Origin: Gordonibacter massiliensis (ex Traore et al. 2017)
Lineage (GTDB): Bacteria > Actinomycetota > Coriobacteriia > Coriobacteriales > Eggerthellaceae
DNA: 64,000 bases
Assembly: GCA_900170005.1 (NCBI GenBank)
Contig: LT827128.1
Span: 2,476,168-2,540,167, forward strand
Reading direction: 5' to 3'
Made by a program: the position numbers and the translations under genes
The notes under the pieces: model-generated
What the model was told of the DNA's origin: nothing
The model's input: only the letters and a program-made list of their open reading frames with translations
The model's database searches: none
Part shown: positions 56,008 through 64,000 of the stretch, piece by piece
Layout of the letters: each line of letters starts with the position of its first letter
How positions within the stretch are numbered: the stretch's first letter is position 1

Positions 56008-57279
56008 TTAACGCTGCCGCTCGGCGGCGCGCGTCTGGTTGCGACGCAGCAGCCGGAAGAACGCCGCGAACCCCGCGAGCGCCACCACGACGATGAGCGC
56101 AACCGCCGCGTACACCGCGAAGTCCCCGTTTTCCACGCCGCCGAGCGCACGCGCGCCTCCGGCGGCGAACGAGCTGAGCAGAGCCGCGCTCGCCATGTTG
56201 AAGTTCGCCAACGCGAGGTTCTCGGCGTAGTGCTTCTGCCCGAACTGGCTCCGGGCGAACGCGGAGGCGATCACCGGCACGCAGCCGTACGAGAAGCCCA
56301 CGAGCAGCGCGCCCGCCACGAACAGGGCCGGGACGCGCGTGCCCGGCGCAAACGAACAGGCCAGCGTCGCTGCACCAGCCATGGCCGCCAGCGACGCCGA
56401 CGCCATGACCGCGCGCAGCCCGAACCGGTCGAACACCACGCCGATCACGATGCGCGCGACTCCGTTCGTGGTGGACACCAAGCCCACGAGCAGCGTGGCG
56501 AACCCGGCTTCAAGCCCCACGGCCAGCGCGGCCGGCTTCGCATCGCCTATGATCATGAGCCCCGCGCAGATGGCGCAGGTGGCCCACACGCTGTAAACCC
56601 AGAACAGCGGGGTGCGCACCATGGGCGTCTCGGATTCCGCCCGCGGGGCGCCCGCCGCAGCGCGCTCGCCCGCATGCCCGGACGAGCCGTCGTCGCTCGA
56701 CGGATCGAGCGCGATCATCGGAGCGGGTTTGATGACGAGCGCCGTCGCGCCCATCACGAGCGCGATGAGCGCCGCCAGCACCAGAAACACCGTCCTCCAC
56801 CCCGCCAGGTCGATGCCCGCGGCGGCGGCCGTGCCCAAGACGAGCCCTCCCAGCCCGAAGCCCATCATGAGCGCGCCCGACGAGAACCCCACGCGCTCGG
56901 GGAACCACGCGTTCACCGTGGCGATGATCACGTTGTAGGCGATGCCGCATCCGCCGCCGCACAGCACGCCATAGGTCACGTACAGCGCCGGAAGACCGCC
57001 CGCGTCCAGCACGAGCGCGGTCGAGGCGAACCCTCCCACCAGCAGCACCCCCGCTATGAGCATGGTCGAACGGAACGAGAGGCGCGCGTTGAGCCTGGCC
57101 CCGAAATAGCCCCCGAGGCAGAACGCGATGATGGACAGGGTGAACACGAACCGCATGCTCTCCCGATCCCACCCGAACTCCTCCCCGATAGGAGCGGAGA
57201 AGTTCGACCACGAGTATATAAGGCCGAGAAAGAGCAGCGACAGCACGCCGGTGGCAAGGTAGCGCATGCGATGGTTCAT
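56008..57279 (-). CDS. MFS transporter, oxalate/formate antiporter-like (OFA) family
   Basis: A 423-residue twelve-helix carrier. The first helix region YSWSNFSAPIGEEFGW and GGGCGIAYNVIIATVNAWFPERVGFSSG are typical of OFA members that exchange carboxylates. Overlaps the dehydratase gene stop by 4 bp (ATGA), so the carrier is tied to the activase/dehydratase pair; it may import their carboxylic-acid substrate or export the product. Confidence 0.9.
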   Translation of the reverse strand: MNHRMRYLATGVLSLLFLGLIYSWSNFSAPIGEEFGWDRESMRFVFTLSIIAFCLGGYFGARLNARLSFRSTMLIAGVLLVGGFASTALVLDAGGLPALYVTYGVLCGGGCGIAYNVIIATVNAWFPERVGFSSGALMMGFGLGGLVLGTAAAAGIDLAGWRTVFLVLAALIALVMGATALVIKPAPMIALDPSSDDGSSGHAGERAAAGAPRAESETPMVRTPLFWVYSVWATCAICAGLMIIGDAKPAALAVGLEAGFATLLVGLVSTTNGVARIVIGVVFDRFGLRAVMASASLAAMAGAATLACSFAPGTRVPALFVAGALLVGFSYGCVPVIASAFARSQFGQKHYAENLALANFNMASAALLSSFAAGGARALGGVENGDFAVYAAVALIVVVALAGFAAFFRLLRRNQTRAAERQR

Positions 57280-58454
57280 AGGTTCCTCCTTCGTTTCGCC
57301 GCGCGCTTCGCGACGGTGGTCATAAGCTTGATGCGGTTCACCTGGTTAACCTCGCTCGTGCCGGGATCGAACTCGATGGTGGCGAGGTTGACGTCCGACC
57401 CCTCGGCCGCGCACCGCGCGCGCAGGGACTTGAGCGCCCCTTGGCCCGCCACGTGCCCCGCCAGGCACCCGAACGCGCGGGCGTACACGAGGTCGCGCAT
57501 GCCCATGCGGACGAACAGCCGCGCATAGCCCGCGATGGTCCAACCGGCTCCCTGCACCACATGACCGGGCACCACGTCGGCGGACGCGCGCTTCAGATCC
57601 TGCCCGGTCGGGCAGGAGAAACCGGCTGCCGCACGGTTCTTCAGCGCGGAGCACCGCTCGTCCAGCGCCTCGCGCAACGGCCCGGCGACGTCCTTCTGCT
57701 GCAGCGAGAATACCGCCAACGGCAGCAGGTACGGCAGCGCCGCCTCGCATCCCTCGCGTTCGAGGCACGCCGCGAGCCCGGCGTTCATGCCCTCGTCGAA
57801 CACGGCGGGCAGGGTGCCCACCACGCCCACGACGGGCCTGCCGTCGCGGTCGGGCACGCCGAAACCGGCCATCGCCGCATCGAAGGAGCCCAGAACGTTC
57901 CCGAACGAGAGGCGCTCGACGGAGGCGAGGGATGCGCAGAACCCCTCGCGCTGCGAGGAAAGCAGGTCGTCGAAGGCGCGCGCGTCGTCCTCGTCCAGAT
58001 ACGGCCGAACCCGCAAGCGCGCTTGCAGCAGCACGTCGCCCAAAGCCACGGCGTCGGCGAGGCGCGCGACCGCCCGGGCGTCGCGGGACAGCGCGTCCAG
58101 CGCCTCGTCGGCGCCGAGCACGCCCGCGCCCTCCCCCAACCCCGCTGCATCGAGCGCATGTGCCACCAGGTACGGCGCATCGTCGCCCCGGCAGAACACG
58201 CAGGGCGTGGGCACGACCACGCGCGCCGGCTCCGCGACGCCGGCCGCCTCGCGACGACGCTCCCGCAGCAGGGACACGGCGCGACCGGCGGAAAGCAGCG
58301 CCGCGTAGCAGGCGTCGTTGTTGACTGTTTCCAAGCCGGCTCGCACCACGTCCTCGCCCGATGCCGAGGTCACACGGCACGGCCGGTCGACGCCGGAAAG
58401 CGCGGCCTCGACGAGCGGCGCATGCCAAGGCGAGCAGAGCGGCACGACGATCAT
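57276..58454 (-). CDS. 2-hydroxyacyl-CoA dehydratase-related (HgdB/BcrC-type) protein
   Basis: A 392-residue protein beginning MIVVPLCSPWHAPLVEAALS. It shares the DUF2229/HgdB-type fold, with ETVNNDACYAALLSAGR near residue 48, PTPCVFCRGDDAPYLVAHALDAAG near 90, and GMRDLVYARAFGCLAGHV...EFDPGTSEVNQVNRIKLM at the end. Cysteines C71, C92 and others could ligate an iron-sulfur cluster (4Fe-4S, or the double cubane of DCCP-type homologues). Start ATG 58454 overlaps the activase stop (ATGA). It should receive electrons from the activase by ATP hydrolysis. Its substrate is unknown. Confidence 0.88.
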   Translation of the reverse strand: MIVVPLCSPWHAPLVEAALSGVDRPCRVTSASGEDVVRAGLETVNNDACYAALLSAGRAVSLLRERRREAAGVAEPARVVVPTPCVFCRGDDAPYLVAHALDAAGLGEGAGVLGADEALDALSRDARAVARLADAVALGDVLLQARLRVRPYLDEDDARAFDDLLSSQREGFCASLASVERLSFGNVLGSFDAAMAGFGVPDRDGRPVVGVVGTLPAVFDEGMNAGLAACLEREGCEAALPYLLPLAVFSLQQKDVAGPLREALDERCSALKNRAAAGFSCPTGQDLKRASADVVPGHVVQGAGWTIAGYARLFVRMGMRDLVYARAFGCLAGHVAGQGALKSLRARCAAEGSDVNLATIEFDPGTSEVNQVNRIKLMTTVAKRAAKRRRNL

Positions 58455-61453
58455 CGCGCACCCCCTCTCCGCAGGCGGTCTTCGCGCGCGGCGGCCATGG
58501 AGCGCACGCGGATGCGCGTGGCGGCCAGATCCACCATCTCGTCGATCTTGAGCGCCGTGAGCGAGCGCCCGCGCGCTTTGAGCACGGCGCGCGCCTGGTC
58601 GACGGTCACGGCGTCCAGTCCGCATCCGAACGAGTACAGCATCACGAACTCCACATCCTCGCGCTCGGCCGCGAACCGCGCCGCGCGCAGGATGCGCTCG
58701 GGGTATTCCCACCGGCTGCGCGGCCCGCCGGGCCCCTCGCCCGCCTCCGGCACCGGAAGCGCGTCCTCGGTCAGCACGGCGAACCCGTACGAGCGCAGCA
58801 AAGCCGGAACCGCATGGTTCGCCGCCGGGTCGCCATGGTACGGCCGACCCGCCAGCACCACGCCCGGCACGTCGTGCTCGGCCATGTACGCCAGGGCCTC
58901 GCGCCCCGCATCCGCGACGTCCTGGCGGAAGCGGCCCAGCTCGCGCGCGGCTTCGAGGGCGGCCCGCTCCACTTCGGAAAGGTCGAGGTCGGAAGCGAGG
59001 GGTTCCAACACCTGGAGCAGTGCCGGGGCGAGCCCCGCAGCCGGCTTTTCGCCGTCGAGCACGGCTTCCACGTGCGGCATGACCAGCTTCATGCCGCGCT
59101 CGTGCACGAAGTCCACGTTCGCATCGAGCACGAAAGGATAGCCGGCGAGCACCGGGCAGGATCGCCCCTCCGGCCCCTCGGCGCCGACGTACGGCAGGAA
59201 CGCCGCCGGCACGCCGCGCTCGGCCAGGTCGACGAGGTGCGCGTGCATGAGCTTGGCCGGAAAGCACAGCGACTCGGAGGGGATGGTCTCGAGCGCGCGG
59301 CCGCGCAGCGCCGCATCCGGCAAACGGGAGGACACCACGCGAAAGCCCAGATGCGAGAGCAGCGTGTGCCAGAACGGGTAGAGGTCGTACATGCCCAGCG
59401 CCCGCGGCAGTCCCATGTCGCCGCGCGGCGCCTCTTTCGACGACAGCGAACGGTACGCGAACAGCCGCTTGAGCCGGTACGCGAACAAATCGGGCAGATC
59501 GTTGTCCGGGGCGTCCTCGCCCAGCCCGCGCTCGCAGCGGTTCCCCACCGTGAACGTGCGCACCGCATCCCCGTCGTCGAACGTCGTGATCGTGAGCCGG
59601 CAGGCGTTGCCGCACCGGCCGCACAGCTCGGTGCGCTTGCTGCTGGCAAGCCGCTCGACCTTGTCGCGCGAGAGCAGGCCCGATCGAGAACCCTCGCGGG
59701 CACGGTCGCGCGCGATGAGGGCCGCTCCGTACGCGCCCATGTGCGCGGCCAGCGCCGGGCGGGCCACCTCCGCCCCGTACAGGTTCTCGAACGCGCGCAG
59801 CACGGCGTCGTTCATGAACGTGCCGCCCTGCACCACCACGCGCCGACCGAGCAAGGCCACGTCGCGAGCCCTGATGACCTTGTACACCGCGTTGCGCACG
59901 ACCGAGTATGCGAGTCCGGCAGCGATGTCGCCCAACGCGGCCCCTTCCTTTTGGGCATGACGCACGCGCGACGTCATGAACACGGTGCAGCGCGTGCCCA
60001 AGTCGACCGGGCGGCGCGCCCGCACCGCCGCGTCGAGGAACCGGTCGAAGCGCACGTTCATAGACCAGGCCATGCCGCTGAGCAGCGCCCCGCACCCGCT
60101 CGAGCAGGCCTCGTTCAGCACGATGCCGTCCACCGCCCCGTCGCGCAGCCACACGCACTTGATGTCCTGCCCGCCGATGTCCAGGATAAAGTCGGCGTCG
60201 GGCACCAGCTCCCGCGCGGCGCGCACGTGGGCCACCGTCTCCACCTCCCCCGAGTCCAGGGCGAACGCGCGCTTCAGCAGCTCTTCCCCGTAGCCGGTCA
60301 CGCACGCATGCGCCACCTCCACGGCCAGCGTGCCGTCGTGGCGCAGCGGCAGGTGCTTCCACAAATCCACGAGCATCGCCTGCGCGGCCTCCACCACGCT
60401 TCCCGCCGATCGCTCGTAATAGGTGCGCAGCACGCGCCCCTGCTCGTCTGCGAGCACGTACTTGATGGCCTCCGAGCCCGAGTCCACCCCCAAGAACACG
60501 CGGCCCTCGGCGCAGCTCAAGTCCGCCCGCGGCGCGTTGAGCGCGGCGTGGCGCTGCACGAATTCGTCGTACTCCTCTTCCGAGGCGAACAGGGCGTCGA
60601 GCCTCTCCAGCGTGGCGTCCTGGTCCCACTGGGCGGCGTCGAGCCGCTCGATGAGCGCGGCCAGCGTCATACCCTCGCCGTCCCACGCGTCGAACGCCGC
60701 CCCTTCGGCCACGAACAGGTGGCCGTCGGGCGGCACGACCGCATGCTCGTCGTCCAGCCCCAGGCGCAGCTTGAACCGCTCGCGCAGCGCCGACAGGAAA
60801 TGCAAGGGGCCGCCCAACAGCGCGACGGTTCCCCCGATGGGCCGGCCGCAGGCCAAACCCGCAATGCACTGCGCCGCCACGGCGTCGAACACCGACCCGG
60901 CGATGTCCTCCTTCGGCACGCCTTCGTTGAGCAGAGGGCGCACGTCCATCTGGGCAAACACCGCGCAGCGCGAGGCTATGGCGTGGACGGTGCGGCAGCC
61001 GTGCGCGCATACGTTCAGCTTCTCCGCGTTCATGTCCAGCATGCCGGCGATGGTGTCGATGAAGCCGCCGGTACCGCCCGCGCACGTGCTGTTCATGCGC
61101 AGCTCCTCGCCGCCGGTCAGGAACAATATCTTCGAGTCTTCGCCGCCTATCTCGATGGCGACGTCCGCCTGCGGGATGCGCCGCTCGATGGCCGTGCGCG
61201 CCGCCACGACCTCCTGGGTGAACGGAAGGTCGAGCAAATCGGCCAGCTGCATGCCCGCCGACCCCGTGACGCCCACCGTCATGGGCTCGCTCGGGAAATG
61301 AACGAGGGCGCGCGCGAGCGTGTACCCCAGCGTTTCCCGCACGTTCGACAGATGGCGCTCGTACGATTCGTAGAGCAGCGTGAGGTCGTCGTCGAGCACC
61401 ACGAGCTTGACGGTTTTCGATCCTATGTCCACGCCTGCGTGCAGCATTTCCAT
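58451..61453 (-). CDS. Acyl-CoA dehydratase activase-type ATPase, two ASKHA domains plus DUF2229 (1000 aa)
   Basis: A 1000-residue archerase-type protein. Domain 1 starts GVDIGSKTVK and has CAGGTGGFID and RCAVFAQ; domain 2 starts near residue 310 with FLGVDSGSEAIKYV and has CSSGCGALLS and RCTVFMTSR. These are the ATP sites and the cysteines that hold the shared 4Fe-4S cluster in HgdC/BcrA/BadF-type activases. The last 350 residues are a DUF2229 domain (LPRALGMYDLYPFWH onward). ATP hydrolysis fires an electron at very low potential to the partner encoded next. ATG 61453 or 61447 may be the start; AGGGGAGGGG precedes both. Confidence 0.92.
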   Translation of the reverse strand: MEMLHAGVDIGSKTVKLVVLDDDLTLLYESYERHLSNVRETLGYTLARALVHFPSEPMTVGVTGSAGMQLADLLDLPFTQEVVAARTAIERRIPQADVAIEIGGEDSKILFLTGGEELRMNSTCAGGTGGFIDTIAGMLDMNAEKLNVCAHGCRTVHAIASRCAVFAQMDVRPLLNEGVPKEDIAGSVFDAVAAQCIAGLACGRPIGGTVALLGGPLHFLSALRERFKLRLGLDDEHAVVPPDGHLFVAEGAAFDAWDGEGMTLAALIERLDAAQWDQDATLERLDALFASEEEYDEFVQRHAALNAPRADLSCAEGRVFLGVDSGSEAIKYVLADEQGRVLRTYYERSAGSVVEAAQAMLVDLWKHLPLRHDGTLAVEVAHACVTGYGEELLKRAFALDSGEVETVAHVRAARELVPDADFILDIGGQDIKCVWLRDGAVDGIVLNEACSSGCGALLSGMAWSMNVRFDRFLDAAVRARRPVDLGTRCTVFMTSRVRHAQKEGAALGDIAAGLAYSVVRNAVYKVIRARDVALLGRRVVVQGGTFMNDAVLRAFENLYGAEVARPALAAHMGAYGAALIARDRAREGSRSGLLSRDKVERLASSKRTELCGRCGNACRLTITTFDDGDAVRTFTVGNRCERGLGEDAPDNDLPDLFAYRLKRLFAYRSLSSKEAPRGDMGLPRALGMYDLYPFWHTLLSHLGFRVVSSRLPDAALRGRALETIPSESLCFPAKLMHAHLVDLAERGVPAAFLPYVGAEGPEGRSCPVLAGYPFVLDANVDFVHERGMKLVMPHVEAVLDGEKPAAGLAPALLQVLEPLASDLDLSEVERAALEAARELGRFRQDVADAGREALAYMAEHDVPGVVLAGRPYHGDPAANHAVPALLRSYGFAVLTEDALPVPEAGEGPGGPRSRWEYPERILRAARFAAEREDVEFVMLYSFGCGLDAVTVDQARAVLKARGRSLTALKIDEMVDLAATRIRVRSMAAAREDRLRRGGAR

Positions 61454-61475
61454 CCCCTCCCCTGAAAGCCGCAGG

Positions 61476-61754
61476 TCACGAATTGTTCGGCTCGTCCCAT
61501 GGGAACACCGGCGCCGGGCGCTCCACGCGACGCGCCTTGGCGGCGGCCGCCAACTCCAAGATGCGGTCGTGCTCGACTTTCTTCTTGTCCAGGTACGCCT
61601 GCTTCGCGCGGGCGCGCATGTCGTCGGTGATAGGCTCGCCGCAAGCCGGGCACGCATCGTCGAGCAGGTTGATGGCACCGCCGCAAGCGGCGCAGGTGCC
61701 GCGCTTGTCGTAACACTTGCCGCAACGCGAGCAATCGGTGCACGCGAACGTCAT
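61476..61754 (-). CDS. Zinc-ribbon protein (92 aa) in the molybdoenzyme-activase operon
   Basis: A 92-residue protein. Its N-terminal half packs eight cysteines in CxxC pairs, CTDCSRCGKCYDKRGTCAAC and CPACG, consistent with two zinc sites or a small iron-sulfur protein; the C-terminal half is a charged helix ending PVFPWDEPNNS. AGGAG lies 10 bases before ATG 61754. It ends 22 bp before the activase gene. It may be a small electron carrier or an assembly factor for the activase. Confidence 0.75.
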   Translation of the reverse strand: MTFACTDCSRCGKCYDKRGTCAACGGAINLLDDACPACGEPITDDMRARAKQAYLDKKKVEHDRILELAAAAKARRVERPAPVFPWDEPNNS

Positions 61755-61793
61755 GACCCACCATCTCCTAACACGTTTGCGAGAACATGAGAT

Positions 61794-61864
61794 CGCCGGT
61801 GCAACGACCACGTTGCACCGGCGACGAAAAGGTGGCGGACTCCGTCCGCGGGGGACGGACGGAG
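61794..61864 (-). other. Two intercistronic hairpins
   Basis: CGCCGGTGCAACG/CGTTGCACCGGCG (61794-61823, ACCA loop) and CTCCGTCC/GGACGGAG (61840-61864). They lie between the ferredoxin and zinc-ribbon genes, without a T-run; they could be mRNA processing or stability elements that set different levels for the upstream molybdoenzyme and downstream archerase genes. Confidence 0.6.
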
Positions 61865-61883
61865 CCCGCCGGAGAACGTAACG

Positions 61884-62216
61884 CTAGCGGTACAGCGCCA
61901 GATGGCCTTCGGTGGTGTCGGCCAGCTGCTTCATCTCCTCGAGCTCGCCGACGTGCAGGGCCTTCGAGATGCAGATGGCCGCGCACGGCGCGTTGCCCTC
62001 CTCCTTCTCCAGGCAGTTCGCGCACTTGTCCAAGCGGTACGCGTACGGCGACATGAACATCTCATGGCGGCCGTCCACCACGTCGGGCTTGCCCAGGAAG
62101 CAGCGCATGTACGTTTCCGTGACGGGCAGCTGGTAGTAATCCTGACACGCGAGCTGGCAAGCGGAGCAGCCCACGCAATAGTCGAGCTCAACGAGCACGC
62201 CAATTTTCTTAGCCAT
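61884..62216 (-). CDS. Two-cluster ferredoxin, electron partner of the molybdoenzyme
   Basis: A 110-residue protein starting MAKKIGVLVELDYCVGCSACQ. Cysteines C-VGC-SAC-QLAC form one 4Fe-4S motif and CANCLEKEEGNAPCAAIC the second; the other two clusters of full DmsB subunits are missing, so it is a shortened electron-transfer subunit. No Tat signal. It lies 42 bp downstream of the molybdoenzyme gene. Confidence 0.9.
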   Translation of the reverse strand: MAKKIGVLVELDYCVGCSACQLACQDYYQLPVTETYMRCFLGKPDVVDGRHEMFMSPYAYRLDKCANCLEKEEGNAPCAAICISKALHVGELEEMKQLADTTEGHLALYR

Positions 62217-62258
62217 GGTTCATCCCTTCATCTTCGTCGAATGTCTTTTGCCGTCACG

Positions 62259-64000
62259 CTATTCGGTGAACTTGCTGATCTTGCACAGGCTGCTGCGCAT
62301 GGGGGCGGCGCCGAAGCCGGGGTCGGATCCGTCGGCCGTGGTCAGCACGTTCGGGTTGGCTTCGTTCCAGCTGTAGCCGGGCAGGTTGAGCTCCTTGCAT
62401 TCGTGCTTGTAGTTCGGACGGCACATGCTCACGGCACCCTTGATGACGCCCTTGGATATGCGGGCCTTGGCCTTGATCTTGCCGCGCAGGCTCTCCACCC
62501 ACAGCCACTCGCCCTCGGAGATCTGGCGCTCACGCGCGTCCTCCTCGTTGAGCTCGATGTAGGGCCACGGCTCCAGGATGCGCTGGTGGGCAATGTTCGT
62601 CCAAGCGGAGTGGTAGAACGCGTAGTCGCGGGCACCGGTGGTGAGGCACAGGTCGTATTCCTGGTACAGGTCGGGCGTGGAATAGGGGCTCTCGAACGGC
62701 TCGTTGTAGCTGGGCAGCGGGGAATCGTAGCCGTAGGAGGGCATCTGCTCGGAGTACACCTCGATGCGCATGGTGGGCGTCTGGAACTTCACGAGGCCCT
62801 TCTCATGCTGCCGTGTGGTGCGGTTCTCGCCACCGTACTCGATGAAGTAGCCTTGCTTCGCCGCCACCTCGTAGTCGGTGATGGGCTCCTTGCCGTTGGG
62901 AATGAGGTGGAACTCGTTCAGGCGCCACAGTTGCATCTCTTCGGAGCTGTTCCACGGCCAGAGCTCAGGATCGAAGCGCTTGCCCAGGTTGCGCATGAAG
63001 TCCCAGTCGTCCCACGCCTCGCCGGGGGCCTTGACGGCCTTCTGCGGGATGTTGAACGGGCACGGCTCGGGATAGAGCTCCTCGTCGAAGTTGCCCACGC
63101 GCTCGGACCAGTGCGCGGCCGGCAGCACGATGTCGGCCAGCTCGGCGCCCGGCGTCATGAAGTAGTCCATGTTCACGTTGAGCTCCAGCACGTCGGACAG
63201 CAGCGCCTCGTGGATCTTCGTGGCGTTCTCGAAGCAACCCAGCGGGTCGTTGGCCACGGAGATCATGACCTTGACGGGCCACGGCTCGCCGGTGAGCATG
63301 GCGTCCCACACGTCGTTGGGGATGTTGGCGTTGCCGTACACCTGCGTGTACATGGGGTGCTTGTCGTAGCCCAGGCGCAGCTTGGGAGGCACGCGGTCGT
63401 ACGCGGTGATCTTCGGGTCGAGCATGAACTCCCAGAACGTGTTGAAGTAGATGCCGCCCTTGTCGTCCAGCGGCGGGTTCAGCAGAAGCTGCAGGATGGT
63501 GATGGCGCGGCCGGACTGCAACGCGTTCGACGTCATCATGCAGGCGCCCAGGTAGGCGGTCAGAAGCGACGGCTTGTCGTCGGTGGGGTTCGTGATGATC
63601 TCGAACATCTCCAGGATCTTCTCGACCGGGGTCCACGTGACGGCGGAAACCTTCTCGGGCGTCCAGACGGCGACCTCGTCCTTGTACGTTTCCAAGGCGG
63701 TCTTGCACGTCTTCTTGCTGCCGTCCTTGAGCTCGACCTCGAACGCCCCCATGAGCGTGGGCTTCACGCCGTCGCGATCGAAGCTCTCGCTTTCGGGGCG
63801 CCAGATGGCAATGCCGCCGGCGTTCTTGTCCCACACCACGTAATGCTCGTCGGACCCGTCTTCCACCAGGTCGGACTCGCGCAGCATCATGCGGGCCTCG
63901 TTGTCCACGAGGAACGGGGCGTTCGTCCACGTGGTGAGCATCTCCTCGGCGGCCAGGAACTTGCCGCTCTGGAACATGAGGTTGGTCAGGCCGAGCGCCA
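62259..64000 (-). CDS. Molybdopterin oxidoreductase, catalytic subunit (N-terminal part outside window)
   Basis: The visible 580 residues are the C-terminal two-thirds of a DMSO-reductase-superfamily enzyme. They include NVNMDYFMTPGAELADIVLPAAHWSER, a conserved pterin-domain block, and the MPT-binding C-terminal domain (TTGARDYAFYHSAWTNIAHQR, ELNEEDARERQISEGEW, EWLWVESLRGKIKAKARISKG). The 4Fe-4S motif and the molybdenum ligand are outside. It shares several blocks with the enzyme at 44478 but is a different clade. It heads an operon with a ferredoxin, zinc-ribbon, activase, dehydratase-related and transport genes. Confidence 0.92.
   Translation of the reverse strand, partial: ALGLTNLMFQSGKFLAAEEMLTTWTNAPFLVDNEARMMLRESDLVEDGSDEHYVVWDKNAGGIAIWRPESESFDRDGVKPTLMGAFEVELKDGSKKTCKTALETYKDEVAVWTPEKVSAVTWTPVEKILEMFEIITNPTDDKPSLLTAYLGACMMTSNALQSGRAITILQLLLNPPLDDKGGIYFNTFWEFMLDPKITAYDRVPPKLRLGYDKHPMYTQVYGNANIPNDVWDAMLTGEPWPVKVMISVANDPLGCFENATKIHEALLSDVLELNVNMDYFMTPGAELADIVLPAAHWSERVGNFDEELYPEPCPFNIPQKAVKAPGEAWDDWDFMRNLGKRFDPELWPWNSSEEMQLWRLNEFHLIPNGKEPITDYEVAAKQGYFIEYGGENRTTRQHEKGLVKFQTPTMRIEVYSEQMPSYGYDSPLPSYNEPFESPYSTPDLYQEYDLCLTTGARDYAFYHSAWTNIAHQRILEPWPYIELNEEDARERQISEGEWLWVESLRGKIKAKARISKGVIKGAVSMCRPNYKHECKELNLPGYSWNEANPNVLTTADGSDPGFGAAPMRSSLCKISKFTE

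Noticed and set aside
53944-57528. A 1194-codon plus-strand open frame across 53.9-57.5 kb
   Set aside because: It runs opposite to four well-recognised genes (DMT transporter, RarD, MFS carrier, dehydratase-related). Its protein is Arg/His/Gln-rich without any domain, the usual antisense shadow in high-GC DNA.
58455-61085. Upstream extension of the dehydratase-related frame to 61085
   Set aside because: It lies inside the activase gene in another frame and has shadow composition; the real start is ATG 58454, coupled by ATGA.

Overview
The window reads as chromosome from a high-GC, Gram-positive anaerobe of the Coriobacteriia, most likely an Eggerthella/Gordonibacter-type member of the Eggerthellaceae. 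This is inferred from gene content: Tat-exported molybdopterin oxidoreductases with ferredoxin and NrfD/DmsC partners, an FHA-PP2C-SEDS/PBP-PknB cell-wall signalling cluster, MurT, ATP-driven acyl-CoA dehydratase activase genes, LAxTG-type surface proteins, and codon use strongly biased to G/C. Two perfect 16-bp ParB-binding sites (parS), 40 kb apart, plus the pknB cluster suggest a position in the replication-origin half of the chromosome.

Layout. 1-11.9 kb: end of murT, a membrane-anchored polysaccharide deacetylase, an ArsB/NhaD-type permease, tRNA-Thr(CGU), small proteins, an HsmA-type membrane protein and a tocopherol-cyclase-family protein sharing an intergenic region with three GAAC-N3-GTTC palindromes, UspA, a response regulator/histidine kinase pair and a VTT membrane protein. 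12.0-13.6 kb: an encapsulin nanocompartment locus (ferritin-like cargo, then the shell gene), with a parS site between the two genes. 13.7-20 kb: repeats, two unrelated-looking DUF4143-type ATPase genes of lower GC, an AarF/UbiB kinase with an odd insertion, and a DMT transporter that looks leaderless. 20.1-27.9 kb: FhaA, FhaB, PP2C phosphatase, a fused SEDS-transpeptidase and PknB, in overlapping or closely spaced order. 28-34 kb: LemA-like protein, Tat-type NlpC/P60 hydrolase, tRNA-Arg(CCU), a BspA/He_PIG surface protein, a possible small RNA and a lipoprotein. 34-39.5 kb: a two-component system divergent from a MacAB-type exporter operon, sharing an intergenic 22-bp inverted repeat.

39.5-47.7 kb (minus strand) holds a complete molybdoenzyme module: Tat-exported catalytic subunit, four-cluster ferredoxin, DmsC-type anchor, then a TorD chaperone and NapG/NapH-like ferredoxins, interrupted by a 260-bp nested palindrome. 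48.5-53 kb: a MarR regulator, a two-repeat SpaA/Cna-B surface protein, a glycine riboswitch controlling an AGCS Na+/alanine-glycine symporter, short repeat elements and a parS site that also forms the stem of a transcription terminator. 53-64 kb (minus strand): a tRNA-binding OB protein, shikimate kinase and DMT transporter; then an apparent operon running from a second molybdoenzyme (cut by the window end) through a two-cluster ferredoxin, a zinc-ribbon protein, a 1000-residue acyl-CoA-dehydratase-type activase, a BcrC/HgdB-type partner, an OFA-family MFS transporter and RarD. This last operon, which pairs a molybdoenzyme with an ATP-driven low-potential electron donor ('archerase') pair, is the most unusual gene combination here.

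Several short repeat families are scattered between genes: two ~160-bp elements with GCACGAAAATCACCG termini, two ~84-bp hairpins with TTAAACC termini, four copies of a GTAGGGGCG-type hairpin, and one block of three 23-bp tandem repeats each holding a ribosome-binding-site/start/stop unit.
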